A stretch of 64,000 nt of DNA from assembly GCF_903815225.1 (NCBI RefSeq), contig NZ_LR813084.1:3390501-3454500 (forward strand), given 5' to 3'. Every line of letters begins with the position of its first letter. Position 1 is the stretch's first letter. Origin of the DNA: Delftia tsuruhatensis (lineage in GTDB: Bacteria > Pseudomonadota > Gammaproteobacteria > Burkholderiales > Burkholderiaceae_C). The notes under the pieces were generated by a model that was not told the DNA's origin, did not search any database, and saw nothing but the letters and a program-made list of their open reading frames with translations. A program made the translations under genes and the position numbers. This document shows positions 38,478-45,526 of this stretch, one piece after another.

Positions 38478-38762
38478 AGGCCTTCTCTTGCAGGCATCTT
38501 TCTCATCGGATCCAACCTTCTGCCGCACTCCCCCAATGAAAAATTCAGGACAGGGGCATCGCTCCTGATCACGGAGCGCGCCGGAGGTGGCTCATGTACC
38601 ATTTCCCCCATAAAATCATCATTGCCGGATTTCATGCGGTCTATCACCGCCCTCACCGTTCGGTCCTTTGCGGCACCTCCGGTATTTGCACTCGATTGCG
38701 CTTCAGCGCAAAAGGACCTGGAGTATGTGGCCGGCATCCGCTCGTTGAGCGACGATCAGAGT

Positions 38763-39503
38763 GAGGAATCCGCTGGGTTGAAGGAGATCACTGCTGGGTT
38801 TACAACGGCGCCGCCGATTGTCTGTCGATGCTGCGCCGCGAACTTCGCTGACGGCATCCTTCCGCAGTTGCTGTGCGGCCTTACCTCGTTGTAGTCGATC
38901 TGCGAGCCCGCAATCTCAAAGCGCGCCCACATCCGGCTTTGGAACCAGTGCTCGTCAGGCACTCGTCACGGAACTTACCGTTGAAGCTCTCGATATAGGC
39001 GTTCTGCGTGGGCTTGCCGGGCTGGCTAAGGATGTGGCGCACGCCCTTGGCCTGGGCCCAGGCCATGCAGGCCCTGGCTCGTGAACTCTGGCCCATGGTC
39101 GGTTCTCGCTGCCTGCGACCAGCCTCGCAACCTGGTCGAGCGCGTGCACGACTTACTGGCCGCCGATGCCTTGGTCAACAGCGATGTCCACGCACTCGTG
39201 GCTGAAGTCGTCCATTACGGGCAGGCACTTGATGTGCCGCCCGCTGGCCAGGCTGTCGCTGACGAAGTCCATGTTCAAGACCACATTGATGGTCCGGCAC
39301 TCGTGCAACAGCACGCGCTCGAGCTTCAGGCGCCGCTTACGCAACGACAGGTCAGGCAAGCCCGAGGATCCGGTACGCGCGCTTGTCGTTGGTCTTGTTG
39401 CCCGCAGCACGCAGCAGGTCGCCGATGCGTCCGTACGTTCATGGGCCAGTGCGCCGATGCACTGGCTCTTCATCTGCTCGTCCGTGCACCTGCCCTTGCG
39501 CAT
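38763..39503 (-). pseudogene. Decayed IS3-family transposase (orfB/integrase core)
   Basis: Fragments of an IS3-type DDE transposase appear in order on the minus strand in different frames: NMDFVSDSLASGRHIKCLPV and DDFSHECVDIAVD near 39190-39270, MAWAQAKGVRHILSQPGKP and YIESFNGKFRDECL near 38955-39060, then DEHWFQS and DYNEVRPHSNCGRMPSAKFA near 38770-38960. The middle Asp region (about 39080-39150) is scrambled and several frameshifts separate the blocks, so no active protein can be made. The N-terminal part and orfA are not recognisable. Terminal inverted repeats were not found by eye. Confidence 0.85.
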
Positions 39504-39684
39504 CGCGCTTCCCCTCGGTTGCGCGGATTCCCCATTGCCTTGGCACGGCTGGCGGATTGCAGGTCAGACAAGCACCGCAGGCTTTTCCGATAGGAAAATC
39601 ACAACAGCAGATATGTAACTTCGCAACAACAAACGGGGCACTTCACGCTACCATCTCTTTCCACTTTACGAAAGAGAGGGAAGC

Positions 39685-40086
39685 TTGAGCAACAACCTGC
39701 TCGAATGCTTTCTCTACCAGAGCAAGCTCGCCCCCGGCGTCGATGTCACCTGTGTTGCGCAGATCGTCAAAGCAGCCCGGATCTTCAACAATTCGGCACA
39801 GATCACCGGTGTCCTGGTTTTCGACGGCGAGTGCTTTTGCCAGTACATCGAAGGACCAAGCCATCCGATCCAGGCCTTGATCACCTCTCTGGGGCGGGAT
39901 CCAAGGCACGTCCAGTTCACCCCCATGCTGCACCGCGAGCGAGAAACACGCCGCCGCTTCGACAGGTGGACCATGGCCTATGCGGTGGTCGATGACGTAG
40001 AGGTTCTCAGCGACTTGGCCACACTACCCGGCGGCCCCGCGCTGGATCTGCTGCAGGAGCTCATCCCGCAGCTTGATGCAGGTTGA
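39685..40086 (+). CDS. Stand-alone BLUF-domain blue-light sensor
   Basis: 133-residue flavin photoreceptor domain protein. The TTG start at 39685 has GAGAGGGAAGC upstream. The opening LECFLYQSKL holds the flavin-contact Tyr11. ARIFNNSAQITGVLVF holds Asn35, and FCQYIEG holds Gln53. The spacings Tyr-Asn (24) and Tyr-Gln (42) equal those of AppA Tyr21/Asn45/Gln63. RFDRWTMAY near 91-99 carries the Trp/Met pair of the beta-5 strand. No output domain is fused, as in YcgF-less short BLUF proteins (PixD, BlrB type), so it must act through a partner. Gene order offers none. Confidence 0.9.
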   Translation: MSNNLLECFLYQSKLAPGVDVTCVAQIVKAARIFNNSAQITGVLVFDGECFCQYIEGPSHPIQALITSLGRDPRHVQFTPMLHRERETRRRFDRWTMAYAVVDDVEVLSDLATLPGGPALDLLQELIPQLDAG

Positions 40087-40159
40087 CCCTGCCCCGGTTG
40101 CGGGCAGATTTTCTCGCACCCACTTCAAGACATGGGCAATGCGCATGCCGGGCGCTTTG

Positions 40160-40535
40160 CCCATTTGACGTCTCCCCGAATTCCTTCTGCCCCGCTGCAC
40201 GCTGCGCCGGATCCGTCCCCGTGATGTTGATGCGATTTTCGCCGGGCTTTCCCACCCCCAGGTGGTGGCGCACTATGGCGTGCGTTACGACAGCGACAGC
40301 ATCGAGGCAACGGGCGAGCAGATGCGCTGATACGACGCAGTGCTGGAAGAGCGCCAAGGCATCTGGTGGGGCATCGCCCTGCCAAAAAGGGACGAGCTGA
40401 TCGAGGCCTGTGGCTTCAATGATTGGTCCCACACTGATCGCCGTGTGGATATGGGCTACTGGCTGATGCCGGAACACTGGGGGAAGGGGATGATGCAGGC
40501 CGGCCTTCCCGTCATCCTCCACTTCGCCCACATCG
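40160..40535 (+). pseudogene. GNAT acetyltransferase remnant with in-frame stop
   Basis: Reads LRRIRPRDVDAIFAGLSHPQ and VVAHYGVRYDS, then hits TGA at 40328-40330 where a Trp would be expected (EQMR-stop-YDAVLEE). It resumes in the same frame as RQGIWWGIALPKRDELIEAC and MGYWLMPEHWGKGMMQAGL, RimJ/RimL-type acetyltransferase sequence with the acetyl-CoA motif HWGKGMMQ. The C-terminal third is missing; after LPVILHFA the frame continues into recombinase sequence. No start codon is seen upstream. Both the stop and the truncation mark it as dead. Confidence 0.75.
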
Positions 40536-40860
40536 TGCGCAACCCTGCCCTGTGGCCGGTGCGGCCTACGAAGTGGACAGTGAGCAAGGCGTTCAAGGCT
40601 GGGGCTCGAGCAGCCGGCTACAGCCATGCCCGGCTGCATGACCTGCGGCACAGCACCGCCAGCGAGATGATCAACGCCGGCGTGGACCTGCACACCGTGG
40701 GCGGCGTGCTGGGCCACAAGTCGGCAGTGAGCACGAAGCAGTACAGCCACCTGGCGACGAAGACGCTGAAAAGCGCGGTTGCGTTGGTGGGGAAAAAAAC
40801 CGCACAACGGGCAAGAAAAAAGCGGCCTGAACGCCGTTTCCGCTACATTTTCGATAGCAA
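40536..40860 (+). pseudogene. Tyrosine recombinase (phage-type integrase) C-terminal remnant
   Basis: The catalytic half of a tyrosine integrase: ARLHDLRHSTASEMINAG supplies the Arg and the H-x-L-R-H box, VGGVLGHKSAVSTKQYSH supplies the second His and the nucleophilic Tyr (KQYSHL). The N-terminal arm- and core-binding domains and the first catalytic Arg are missing, replaced by acetyltransferase sequence in the same frame. The ORF runs on past the recombinase end to 41113 through the tRNA-Lys fragment, which is common for integrases beside their attachment site. It is most likely the end of an older island in the same tRNA gene. Confidence 0.8.
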
Positions 40861-40899
40861 AGAAAAAGACCCCGTATTGCTACGGGGCCTTGTGATCTT

Positions 40900-40946
40900 T
40901 GGTGGGTCCTGCGAGATTCGAACTCGCGACCAACGGATTAAAAGTC
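40900..40946 (-). other. Attachment-site scar: 3' half of tRNA-Lys(TTT)
   Basis: The minus strand reads GACTTTTAATCC (anticodon loop CTTTTAA), then GCGAGTTCGAATCTCGC (complete T arm), then AGGACCC-ACCA (acceptor 3' strand with CCA). The 5' half of the tRNA is absent on the right, where unrelated AT-rich DNA begins. This is the displaced 3' end left when an element integrates into a tRNA gene. The recombinase remnant ends about 50 bases to the left and phage DNA starts to the right. Confidence 0.8.
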
Positions 40947-41084
40947 AGGCTCACAATTCATATAAATCAATAGGTTACGTGAATTTTCGGGAATATTCAC
41001 TAAAACTAGCGCAAGCACAGATGCGCCCCGCAGGGGCTTATTCCCGCACCCACAACCCTTGGGGCGGGTCGAAAAGGAGTATTC

Positions 41085-41354
41085 CTAATCATCGAACTGA
41101 GAATGCAAACTGACTAGCCGCTGAGCCAGCGTTTCGGCGTCGTGACGCATGGCACAGAGCGACGTGGTGCCGATGCAAACATGGCCGTACCAGATGTTGT
41201 AGCCATCAAGGCCTGGCAGCGTGCCGACAGCGCATTCGCGGATGGCGCCCGAGATGGTGGCCGCCTGAAACTCTGCGACCTCGGCCCGTCCATCAAGCAC
41301 GCGTGCTGCGTACAAGCCAGGCTCCTCCTTGTCGATGTGGAGCGTATAGATCAT
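41085..41354 (-). CDS. Small cytosolic prophage protein of unknown function (89 residues)
   Basis: Starts MIYTLHIDKEEPGLYAARVL at 41354; the start overlaps the upstream membrane-protein stop by 4 bases (ATGA). It is a mixed alpha/beta-looking chain ending ETLAQRLVSLHSQFDD, with no membrane segment. It is the gene closest to the tRNA-Lys scar and probably the last gene of the prophage at this end. No family recognised. Confidence 0.6.
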   Translation of the reverse strand: MIYTLHIDKEEPGLYAARVLDGRAEVAEFQAATISGAIRECAVGTLPGLDGYNIWYGHVCIGTTSLCAMRHDAETLAQRLVSLHSQFDD

Positions 41355-41629
41355 GGCTTGCGGCCTGGCACCAGTTGAATTGATCCCGTGCCACGCTCGC
41401 GCCGCGGCGAGATCCAGTAGACCCACAGCCCCCGTGCCCACGCGCAGGCATAGATGATCGACACGACGAAGATGCCCCACTGCTCGGCCTGCCAGCTGGC
41501 ATAAAACCAGAAGGGCTGACCGACCATGCCGAACACAGGTGCCCACTTGCGCGAGCCCTCTCCCCGGGCCTGGGAGAGCCAGGCCGCCAGGGCGCCCAGC
41601 AGGGCAATTGCGATCTGATCAAAGCTCAT
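41351..41629 (-). CDS. Small membrane protein (92 residues)
   Basis: Starts MSFDQIAIALLGALAAWLSQ. Three hydrophobic segments are visible: IAIALLGALAAWL, FGMVGQPFWFYASW and WGIFVVSIIYACAWARGLWV. The topology resembles small phage or prophage membrane proteins near lysis modules. Coupled by ATGA to the 89-residue ORF. No function can be assigned. Confidence 0.65.
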   Translation of the reverse strand: MSFDQIAIALLGALAAWLSQARGEGSRKWAPVFGMVGQPFWFYASWQAEQWGIFVVSIIYACAWARGLWVYWISPRRERGTGSIQLVPGRKP

Positions 41630-41728
41630 GGCTGCATAGTACGTGAGACGGAACGTGTGCAAACTATGAGTGGCCCCAGCACTATCTAGCGCACGAGGGC
41701 GCGTTGCTCAGATGACTGACATTTCTGG

Positions 41729-42190
41729 TTACTGCTTTTTCTGAACTGTCAGGGACCCATCGGCCTCCAGGAACATGCAGCGGATCTCGGATTCCTCGCA
41801 GTCCACCTCGCGCAGCGCCTTCTCGATGTCGTTGCGCGACACCCGGTGGCTCTTGCGCGCGCCCTCGAAGATCCTTCCGTCGCGCCCCAGCAGCACAGCC
41901 TCGCCCTCCAGCAGCCTTTCCGCACCACGCCAGCGCGCCGTCACGAAACCTACGGCCGTATTCAGCCCGATGAGGACCACGCACACTAGTAGTCCACCGG
42001 GCAGGGACTGGTCCGAACCCGTCATGGAAGGCCCTGCCGCCTCACTCACAAGCATCACTACCAGCAGATCGAAGGGCGTGAACTGGCCAACTGTACGCCG
42101 CCCCGTCAAGCGCATCATCAGCAGCAGCAAGGCATATACCGCGAGGGCGCGTACGGCCAATTCAAACGGATGGATGTCCAGATTCCACAT
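41729..42190 (-). CDS. DUF421 / YetF-family membrane protein
   Basis: 153 residues. Three N-terminal membrane segments lie at about 10-27 (ALAVYALLLLMMRLTG), 40-60 and 65-85 (GGLLVCVVLIGLNTAVGFV), with the family signature RLTGRRTVGQFTPFDLLVVMLVSE (read as two overlapping pieces, RLTGRRTVGQ and FTPFDLLVVMLVSE). The cytosolic C-terminal domain includes RRWRGAERLLEGEA-like sequence and RVSRNDIEKALREVDC. YetF-type proteins occur in spore-formers and widely elsewhere; their role is unsettled. Same strand and 12 bases from the hydrolase gene, so it is probably the third gene of an operon with it and the ferritin-like gene. Confidence 0.85.
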   Translation of the reverse strand: MWNLDIHPFELAVRALAVYALLLLMMRLTGRRTVGQFTPFDLLVVMLVSEAAGPSMTGSDQSLPGGLLVCVVLIGLNTAVGFVTARWRGAERLLEGEAVLLGRDGRIFEGARKSHRVSRNDIEKALREVDCEESEIRCMFLEADGSLTVQKKQ

Positions 42191-42202
42191 ACCAACGCTC
42201 CT

Positions 42203-42796
42203 TCAATTCCGCCCTGCCCAGGGGCTACGCGCCGAAGCGCGCACTGAACACTTGAAGGCCTGCCTCAACTGCCGCAATGCCTGCTGCCGCCGCGCAGGCG
42301 TCTCGGCCGCCGTGCAATCGCTGGGCACCCAGACCTCGTAGCCCGACATGCGTGCATCCGTAGCCGTGAGCATGACGCACATGTCCGCAGCAAACCCTAC
42401 GATGACCAGCCTGCGCGCGTGCATTCTGCCCAGCAGATGCAGCAGCGGCGTGGAATGAAATGCCGAATGCTGGGGCTTGAGAATCACCAGATCCTCCGCA
42501 TCGGGCGCAAGCAGCCGAGCGATCTCACCGCGCTCGTCAGCCAAACCCTGGCAGGCGGCAAGAATGTCGCTGAACTCGCTGTGCCAGGTGCCGTAGTTGT
42601 CGTTGGCATAGATCGTAGCCACGCCCTTTTCACGAAGCCTGGCCTTGAGCCGCACAATGCGCCGGGCAGCCCGTACCGCTTCCTGCAGCAAAGGCCCGGC
42701 ATTGGGAAACTGAAGCGGGTTGATGACATCCACCAGCAACAGCACCTCCGCGCTGTGAGGCACTTGCGTGGGTTCTAACCACCTCGGCCTAGGCAT
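42203..42796 (-). CDS. Isochorismatase-like cysteine hydrolase
   Basis: 197-residue hydrolase. The catalytic triad is visible: Asp in LLLVDVINP (about residue 23), Lys in VILKPQHSAF (about 108) and Cys in GFAADMCVML (about 145). The ATG at 42796 overlaps the upstream stop by one base (TGATG); a GTG one codon earlier is possible. Members hydrolyse amides (nicotinamidase, carbamoylases) or vinyl ethers; the substrate cannot be read from the sequence. It lies between the ferritin-like and DUF421 genes, suggesting a shared stress-related role. Confidence 0.88.
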   Translation of the reverse strand: MPRPRWLEPTQVPHSAEVLLLVDVINPLQFPNAGPLLQEAVRAARRIVRLKARLREKGVATIYANDNYGTWHSEFSDILAACQGLADERGEIARLLAPDAEDLVILKPQHSAFHSTPLLHLLGRMHARRLVIVGFAADMCVMLTATDARMSGYEVWVPSDCTAAETPARRQQALRQLRQAFKCSVRASARSPWAGRN

Positions 42797-43404
42797 CACA
42801 GCATGGATTCGCGTTGCTGCTCCGCTCGAGATGCGCCGATGGCAGTTTCAACCTGCTTGACCTCTTCAGGGGGAGGCAGGACTGCTGGCATACCCAAGCT
42901 CTGTATCCACAGCTCGCGGCACCACCCCTTGGTGTGATACAGGTGATGGTCTTCGTCCTTTTCCACTCGAGCGTGGGCCTCCTTGAGGGCCTTGCCCGTT
43001 TCACCTGTAGCCACCTCCGCGACCTTGCCCAGAAGCTCCCAGTTGGCGTGGTCCTTGGTCTCAGCGTGGACCACGCACTCGCACGCCACGAGTTGCGCAG
43101 CGGCCGCATTACCACCCCTGAGAGCCAGCTCCATCGCCTTCACCAGCGATGATCCAATGTGCTTCACGACATCACGGGAAGGCGAAGCTTCGTCCGGGTT
43201 GACCCCTAACAGCTCACATGTAGTGCGCACCACGTTCTGGTGGCTGAGCGTCTCTTCGAGATACTCTTCCCATTCCTTTTTAAGGTCATCGTTCAGGGCA
43301 CAGATCAGAGCAGTTCTATACACCTGCTCACCTCCGAGTTCCGTTTCCATCATCTGCAGCAACAGATCTTTGAGCTGAGAATCGTCATATCGTGGTTTAG
43401 CCAT
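42796..43404 (-). CDS. Ferritin-like / bacterioferritin-type four-helix protein
   Basis: 202 residues from the ATG at 43404 (MAKPRYDDSQLKDLLLQMME). Helices carry spaced Glu/His that could bind a di-iron centre: METELGGEQVYRTAL, EEYLEETLSHQNVV, HAETKDHANWELL and VEKDEDHHLYHTKGW. The E-x6-Y and ExxH pattern (EETLSHQ) supports a ferritin-like fold (about residues 12-165), but the set of ligands differs from classical bacterioferritin. It is first in the ferritin-like/hydrolase/DUF421 cluster. Iron or oxidative stress is an inference. Confidence 0.7.
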   Translation of the reverse strand: MAKPRYDDSQLKDLLLQMMETELGGEQVYRTALICALNDDLKKEWEEYLEETLSHQNVVRTTCELLGVNPDEASPSRDVVKHIGSSLVKAMELALRGGNAAAAQLVACECVVHAETKDHANWELLGKVAEVATGETGKALKEAHARVEKDEDHHLYHTKGWCRELWIQSLGMPAVLPPPEEVKQVETAIGASRAEQQRESML

Positions 43405-43559
43405 TTGCCTACTCCGGTTTACAGTTGCGGTCCGGCGATGGTCGGCCAACCTTGGCGCTTGGCGCGTAAGCAGCAACTGAAGGGTATGTAGTGCTTCTCG
43501 AAAGTTACGTGTACGTCCAAGACCGTCAAAAAATGGCGGGCGGACGGCACAATGGCTGC

Positions 43560-43763
43560 ATGAGATTCATCGTGCTACTGATCATCGCTGCAGCGCTGTT
43601 CTACGGAGCGTCTCGGATTTCCCACATACAGATCGGTGAGCGCGCCACAGGCGGCTACGACGGCACATCAATGACGCCGCAGCAACGGGTAATCCAGGCC
43701 GAGAAAGAGGCCCGAGAGGCTGCCGAGGCAGCGCGGTCAGCGGCGATGAGGCAAGCCGAGTAG
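43560..43763 (+). CDS. Small exported or anchored protein with GERATGGYDG motif, copy 2
   Basis: 67-residue paralogue of 38271-38477: MRFIVLLIIAAALFYGASRI, then HIQIGERATGGYDGTS and an Ala/Glu-rich helix (EKEAREAAEAARSAAM). The block ACGGCACAATG lies about eight bases before the ATG, as in copy 1, and there is no Shine-Dalgarno. A second 46-residue membrane peptide gene follows. Confidence 0.65.
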   Translation: MRFIVLLIIAAALFYGASRISHIQIGERATGGYDGTSMTPQQRVIQAEKEAREAAEAARSAAMRQAE

Positions 43764-43864
43764 CACCAACGGCGCGGCCAGCAGCGAGCACAGTGATGAC
43801 CCCAATGCATAAGCCCAAAACTGGTGCATAGCATTCCCCAGTTGCCTGCACATGGAGTGGCGCA

Positions 43865-44005
43865 ATGGAAGATAGGAAACTGGACGGAGAGAAGGTTGAG
43901 GACGGAGAGGCGAGCAGCGCCAATGTCACCGTGGGCTTGGCTGCCCTGGCGCTGCTGTTGCTTTCTGTGGTGTTGGGTGTGCTGACGCTGCTGGTGCGCG
44001 GGTAG
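43865..44005 (+). CDS. 46-residue single-span membrane peptide
   Basis: MEDRKLDGEKVEDGEASSAN is an acidic head of about 20 residues, followed by one membrane helix (VGLAALALLLLSVVLGVLTLLV) and a short RG tail. CATGGAGTGGCGCA upstream gives a fair ribosome-binding site. A hairpin terminator follows 15 bases after the stop. The topology suggests a small accessory membrane protein. No family recognised. Confidence 0.55.
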   Translation: MEDRKLDGEKVEDGEASSANVTVGLAALALLLLSVVLGVLTLLVRG

Positions 44006-44019
44006 CCCAGAAACGACGA

Positions 44020-44038
44020 AGCCCGCCCGGGGCGGGCT
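44020..44038. terminator. Bidirectional hairpin terminator
   Basis: AGCCCGCC (44020-44027) pairs with GGCGGGCT (44031-44038) around a 3-base loop. It lies between a plus-strand gene ending at 44005 and a minus-strand small ORF ending at 44044, so it can serve both. The T runs are short. Confidence 0.65.
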
Positions 44039-44043
44039 GTTGA

Positions 44044-44172
44044 CTATCTCGCGCTCTTAAGAACCTCGGTCAATAGTTTCACGACAGCGCTACTAGGAAG
44101 CATGTCGCTCAAATCGTCCTTCTTGTCCCCGCCGACTGATTTCCCTGCGCCCTGGTATGTCTCGCCCCTCAT
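44044..44172 (-). CDS. 42-residue ORF of unknown function
   Basis: Reads MRGETYQGAGKSVGGDKKDD, then LSDMLPSSAVVKLLTEVLKSAR, with a sensible soluble composition and an amphipathic C-terminal helix. The upstream Shine-Dalgarno is weak (AGGCTG). It ends just before the hairpin at 44020-44038, which then acts as its terminator. Small, possibly a regulator; real coding status is moderate. Confidence 0.35.
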   Translation of the reverse strand: MRGETYQGAGKSVGGDKKDDLSDMLPSSAVVKLLTEVLKSAR

Positions 44173-44214
44173 ACAGACAGCCTACTGGTACATTGCCGCC
44201 AGGAGGTTCTACCT

Positions 44215-44406
44215 ATGAGCGCCCCAGACATCAGAGCGTTGGAAGACATGCTGGACCATCTTCGAGCGAAGAAGGCATTTGCAGAGGCCCAGTTACAGGC
44301 TTCCGAGGTAGAAGACCGGGAGCTCTCACTGGATCTGCGCCGCATTGAGGGCCGAATCGAGGTGCTCAAAGAAATGCTGAAAGATCATGAGCGTGGTCAG
44401 CGATGA
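44215..44406 (+). CDS. 63-residue coiled-coil protein, copy 2
   Basis: Paralogue of 35117-35299, opening MSAPDIRALEDMLDHLRAKK behind a strong AGGAGG. The chain is charged, with Leu/Ile heptads throughout (RRIEGRIEVLKEMLKDHERG), so a coiled coil is predicted. As in copy 1, a short ORF starts in the ATGA at its stop (44403-44612), but that product has no membrane helix and little coding character, so I do not annotate it. Confidence 0.65.
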   Translation: MSAPDIRALEDMLDHLRAKKAFAEAQLQASEVEDRELSLDLRRIEGRIEVLKEMLKDHERGQR

Positions 44407-44436
44407 GCGGCAATCGCCGCCCTCTACAGTTGCTCG

Positions 44437-44625
44437 TCAATCAGATAGCTTGGGCCACGCATCCCGCATCAGCGCTGCGTCAGCGGCGTGGCCATCAGCC
44501 GCTCGCGCGAGGTCTGCACAGCACTCACCCCAGGCATCAAGTGCCTTCGGTCGGGGTGGTTTCTGCCGCGGCTTCGGCAGGTTCGTGCCTTTCGGCTTTC
44601 TGTGCCATTTGACCTGCAGGCACAA
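44437..44625 (-). CDS. Possible 62-residue prophage ORF
   Basis: Minus-strand ORF read from TTG at 44625: a basic, Pro/Lys-rich N-terminal part (KWHRKPKGTNLPKPRQKPPR), then ALDAWGECCADLARAADG and a helical end MRDAWPKLSD. The composition looks more protein-like than the plus-strand ORF covering the same DNA. No clear Shine-Dalgarno. It may be a small phage gene; coding is uncertain. Confidence 0.3.
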   Translation of the reverse strand: MCLQVKWHRKPKGTNLPKPRQKPPRPKALDAWGECCADLARAADGHAADAALMRDAWPKLSD

Positions 44626-44651
44626 TGTGGTGGTAAGAAGCGGAGGGAAGC

Positions 44652-45221
44652 ATGAGTGATTGGGACTTTTTGCATGAGATGCGTGATCGCGGGTACAGCG
44701 CGGACGACATCGCTGACGCGGCTGGTAGTGGCGCCGCGCCCTGGGAGTGGGAGTACATTGACCGACAATGGGCAGAAGTTCAGCTTGAGAATGAGCCAGC
44801 AGAGGGCGCTTCCTCAGTCCAGCCCATTCAGAGCCGAGCGGGCTTCCCGTTCAGCATCCTGAGGCAGACGGAAATCTTCGAAGATCTGGTTGATTGCGCG
44901 GCACGCCACTTCCAGAACACGGGGCGCTATCTACAGGTATGGGGCGAACTCGGGGAAATCTACGCAGAGATCAAGTTCGGGCTTCGCCGCCACGCGACAC
45001 ATGCGCCAGGCTCGGATGGCACGATCAATGGAAGGCTCGTTGAGGTGAAGACCATCTCACCTGAGAAGAACAGTGACCGTGTACTGGTGAAGAGTCAGGG
45101 CGCCTTTGAGCAGTTGCTGATCGTCCGCATTGATCAGGACTTCCAGTTCCAAGGCAAGCTTATCAACCGCAGCGAGCTACAGGGCGGGTCGGGCAAACAT
45201 CTACACGGGCGGATGAACTAG
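44652..45221 (+). CDS. PD-(D/E)XK nuclease-fold-like protein
   Basis: 189 residues, starting MSDWDFLHEMRDRGYSADDI; GGAGGGAAGC precedes the ATG. The N-terminal 45 residues look like a small helical domain. The C-terminal part has GELGEIYAEIKFG, then GSDGTINGRLVEVKT, giving Glu, Asp and Glu-x-Lys in the order and spacing of a restriction-endonuclease-like core, and ends with a basic tail. It resembles DUF6998-type proteins by pattern only. It is transcribed against the phage late operon, so it is cargo rather than structure. A DNA-cleaving role, possibly exclusion of other phages, is inference. Confidence 0.6.
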   Translation: MSDWDFLHEMRDRGYSADDIADAAGSGAAPWEWEYIDRQWAEVQLENEPAEGASSVQPIQSRAGFPFSILRQTEIFEDLVDCAARHFQNTGRYLQVWGELGEIYAEIKFGLRRHATHAPGSDGTINGRLVEVKTISPEKNSDRVLVKSQGAFEQLLIVRIDQDFQFQGKLINRSELQGGSGKHLHGRMN

Positions 45222-45250
45222 CACCCTGGCGATACATGCAGGCCGGCCGG

Positions 45251-45526
45251 TCAGCGCGGCGTCAGCGGCGCCGTACAGATGAGCAGCGCGGCCAACAGCC
45301 GCACCTCGTAGCCCTCGCGGCGGTCGATCTCTGCCAGGGCGGCGCGCAGCAACTCGAAGGGGCTGGCTTCGTCGGCAAGCGTCTCCGTGGGCATGGCAGG
45401 CCGGTCCGGCACAGGCTCGCGGCACTCCACGGGCACGGGCACCTTGACGGTCTGGACCTCGACGCGCGGCGTGGTGCCGCAGCCGGCCAGGGTCAGCGCG
45501 GCCAGCAGTATGGCAGCGGGCATCAT
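45251..45526 (-). CDS. Rz1-like outer-membrane spanin lipoprotein
   Basis: 91 residues, MMPAAILLAALTLAGCGTTP: a signal peptide with lipobox LTLAGC (Cys16), then a Pro/Val-rich stretch (VEVQTVKVPVPVECREPVPD) typical of o-spanins, then a helical tail. It joins the i-spanin upstream (ATGA overlap) to fuse inner and outer membranes at the end of lysis. It is larger than lambda Rz1 (60 residues). Last gene of the lysis cassette. Confidence 0.8.
   Translation of the reverse strand: MMPAAILLAALTLAGCGTTPRVEVQTVKVPVPVECREPVPDRPAMPTETLADEASPFELLRAALAEIDRREGYEVRLLAALLICTAPLTPR

Noticed and set aside
40900..40946. A functional tRNA-Lys gene
   Set aside because: Only the 3' half (from the anticodon loop on) is present; the D arm and 5' acceptor strand are missing to the right.
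44403..44612. 69-codon ORF starting in the ATGA at the end of the coiled-coil gene
   Set aside because: The overlap resembles the arrangement at 35296, but the product has no membrane helix and poor coding character, and a more protein-like frame exists on the other strand.
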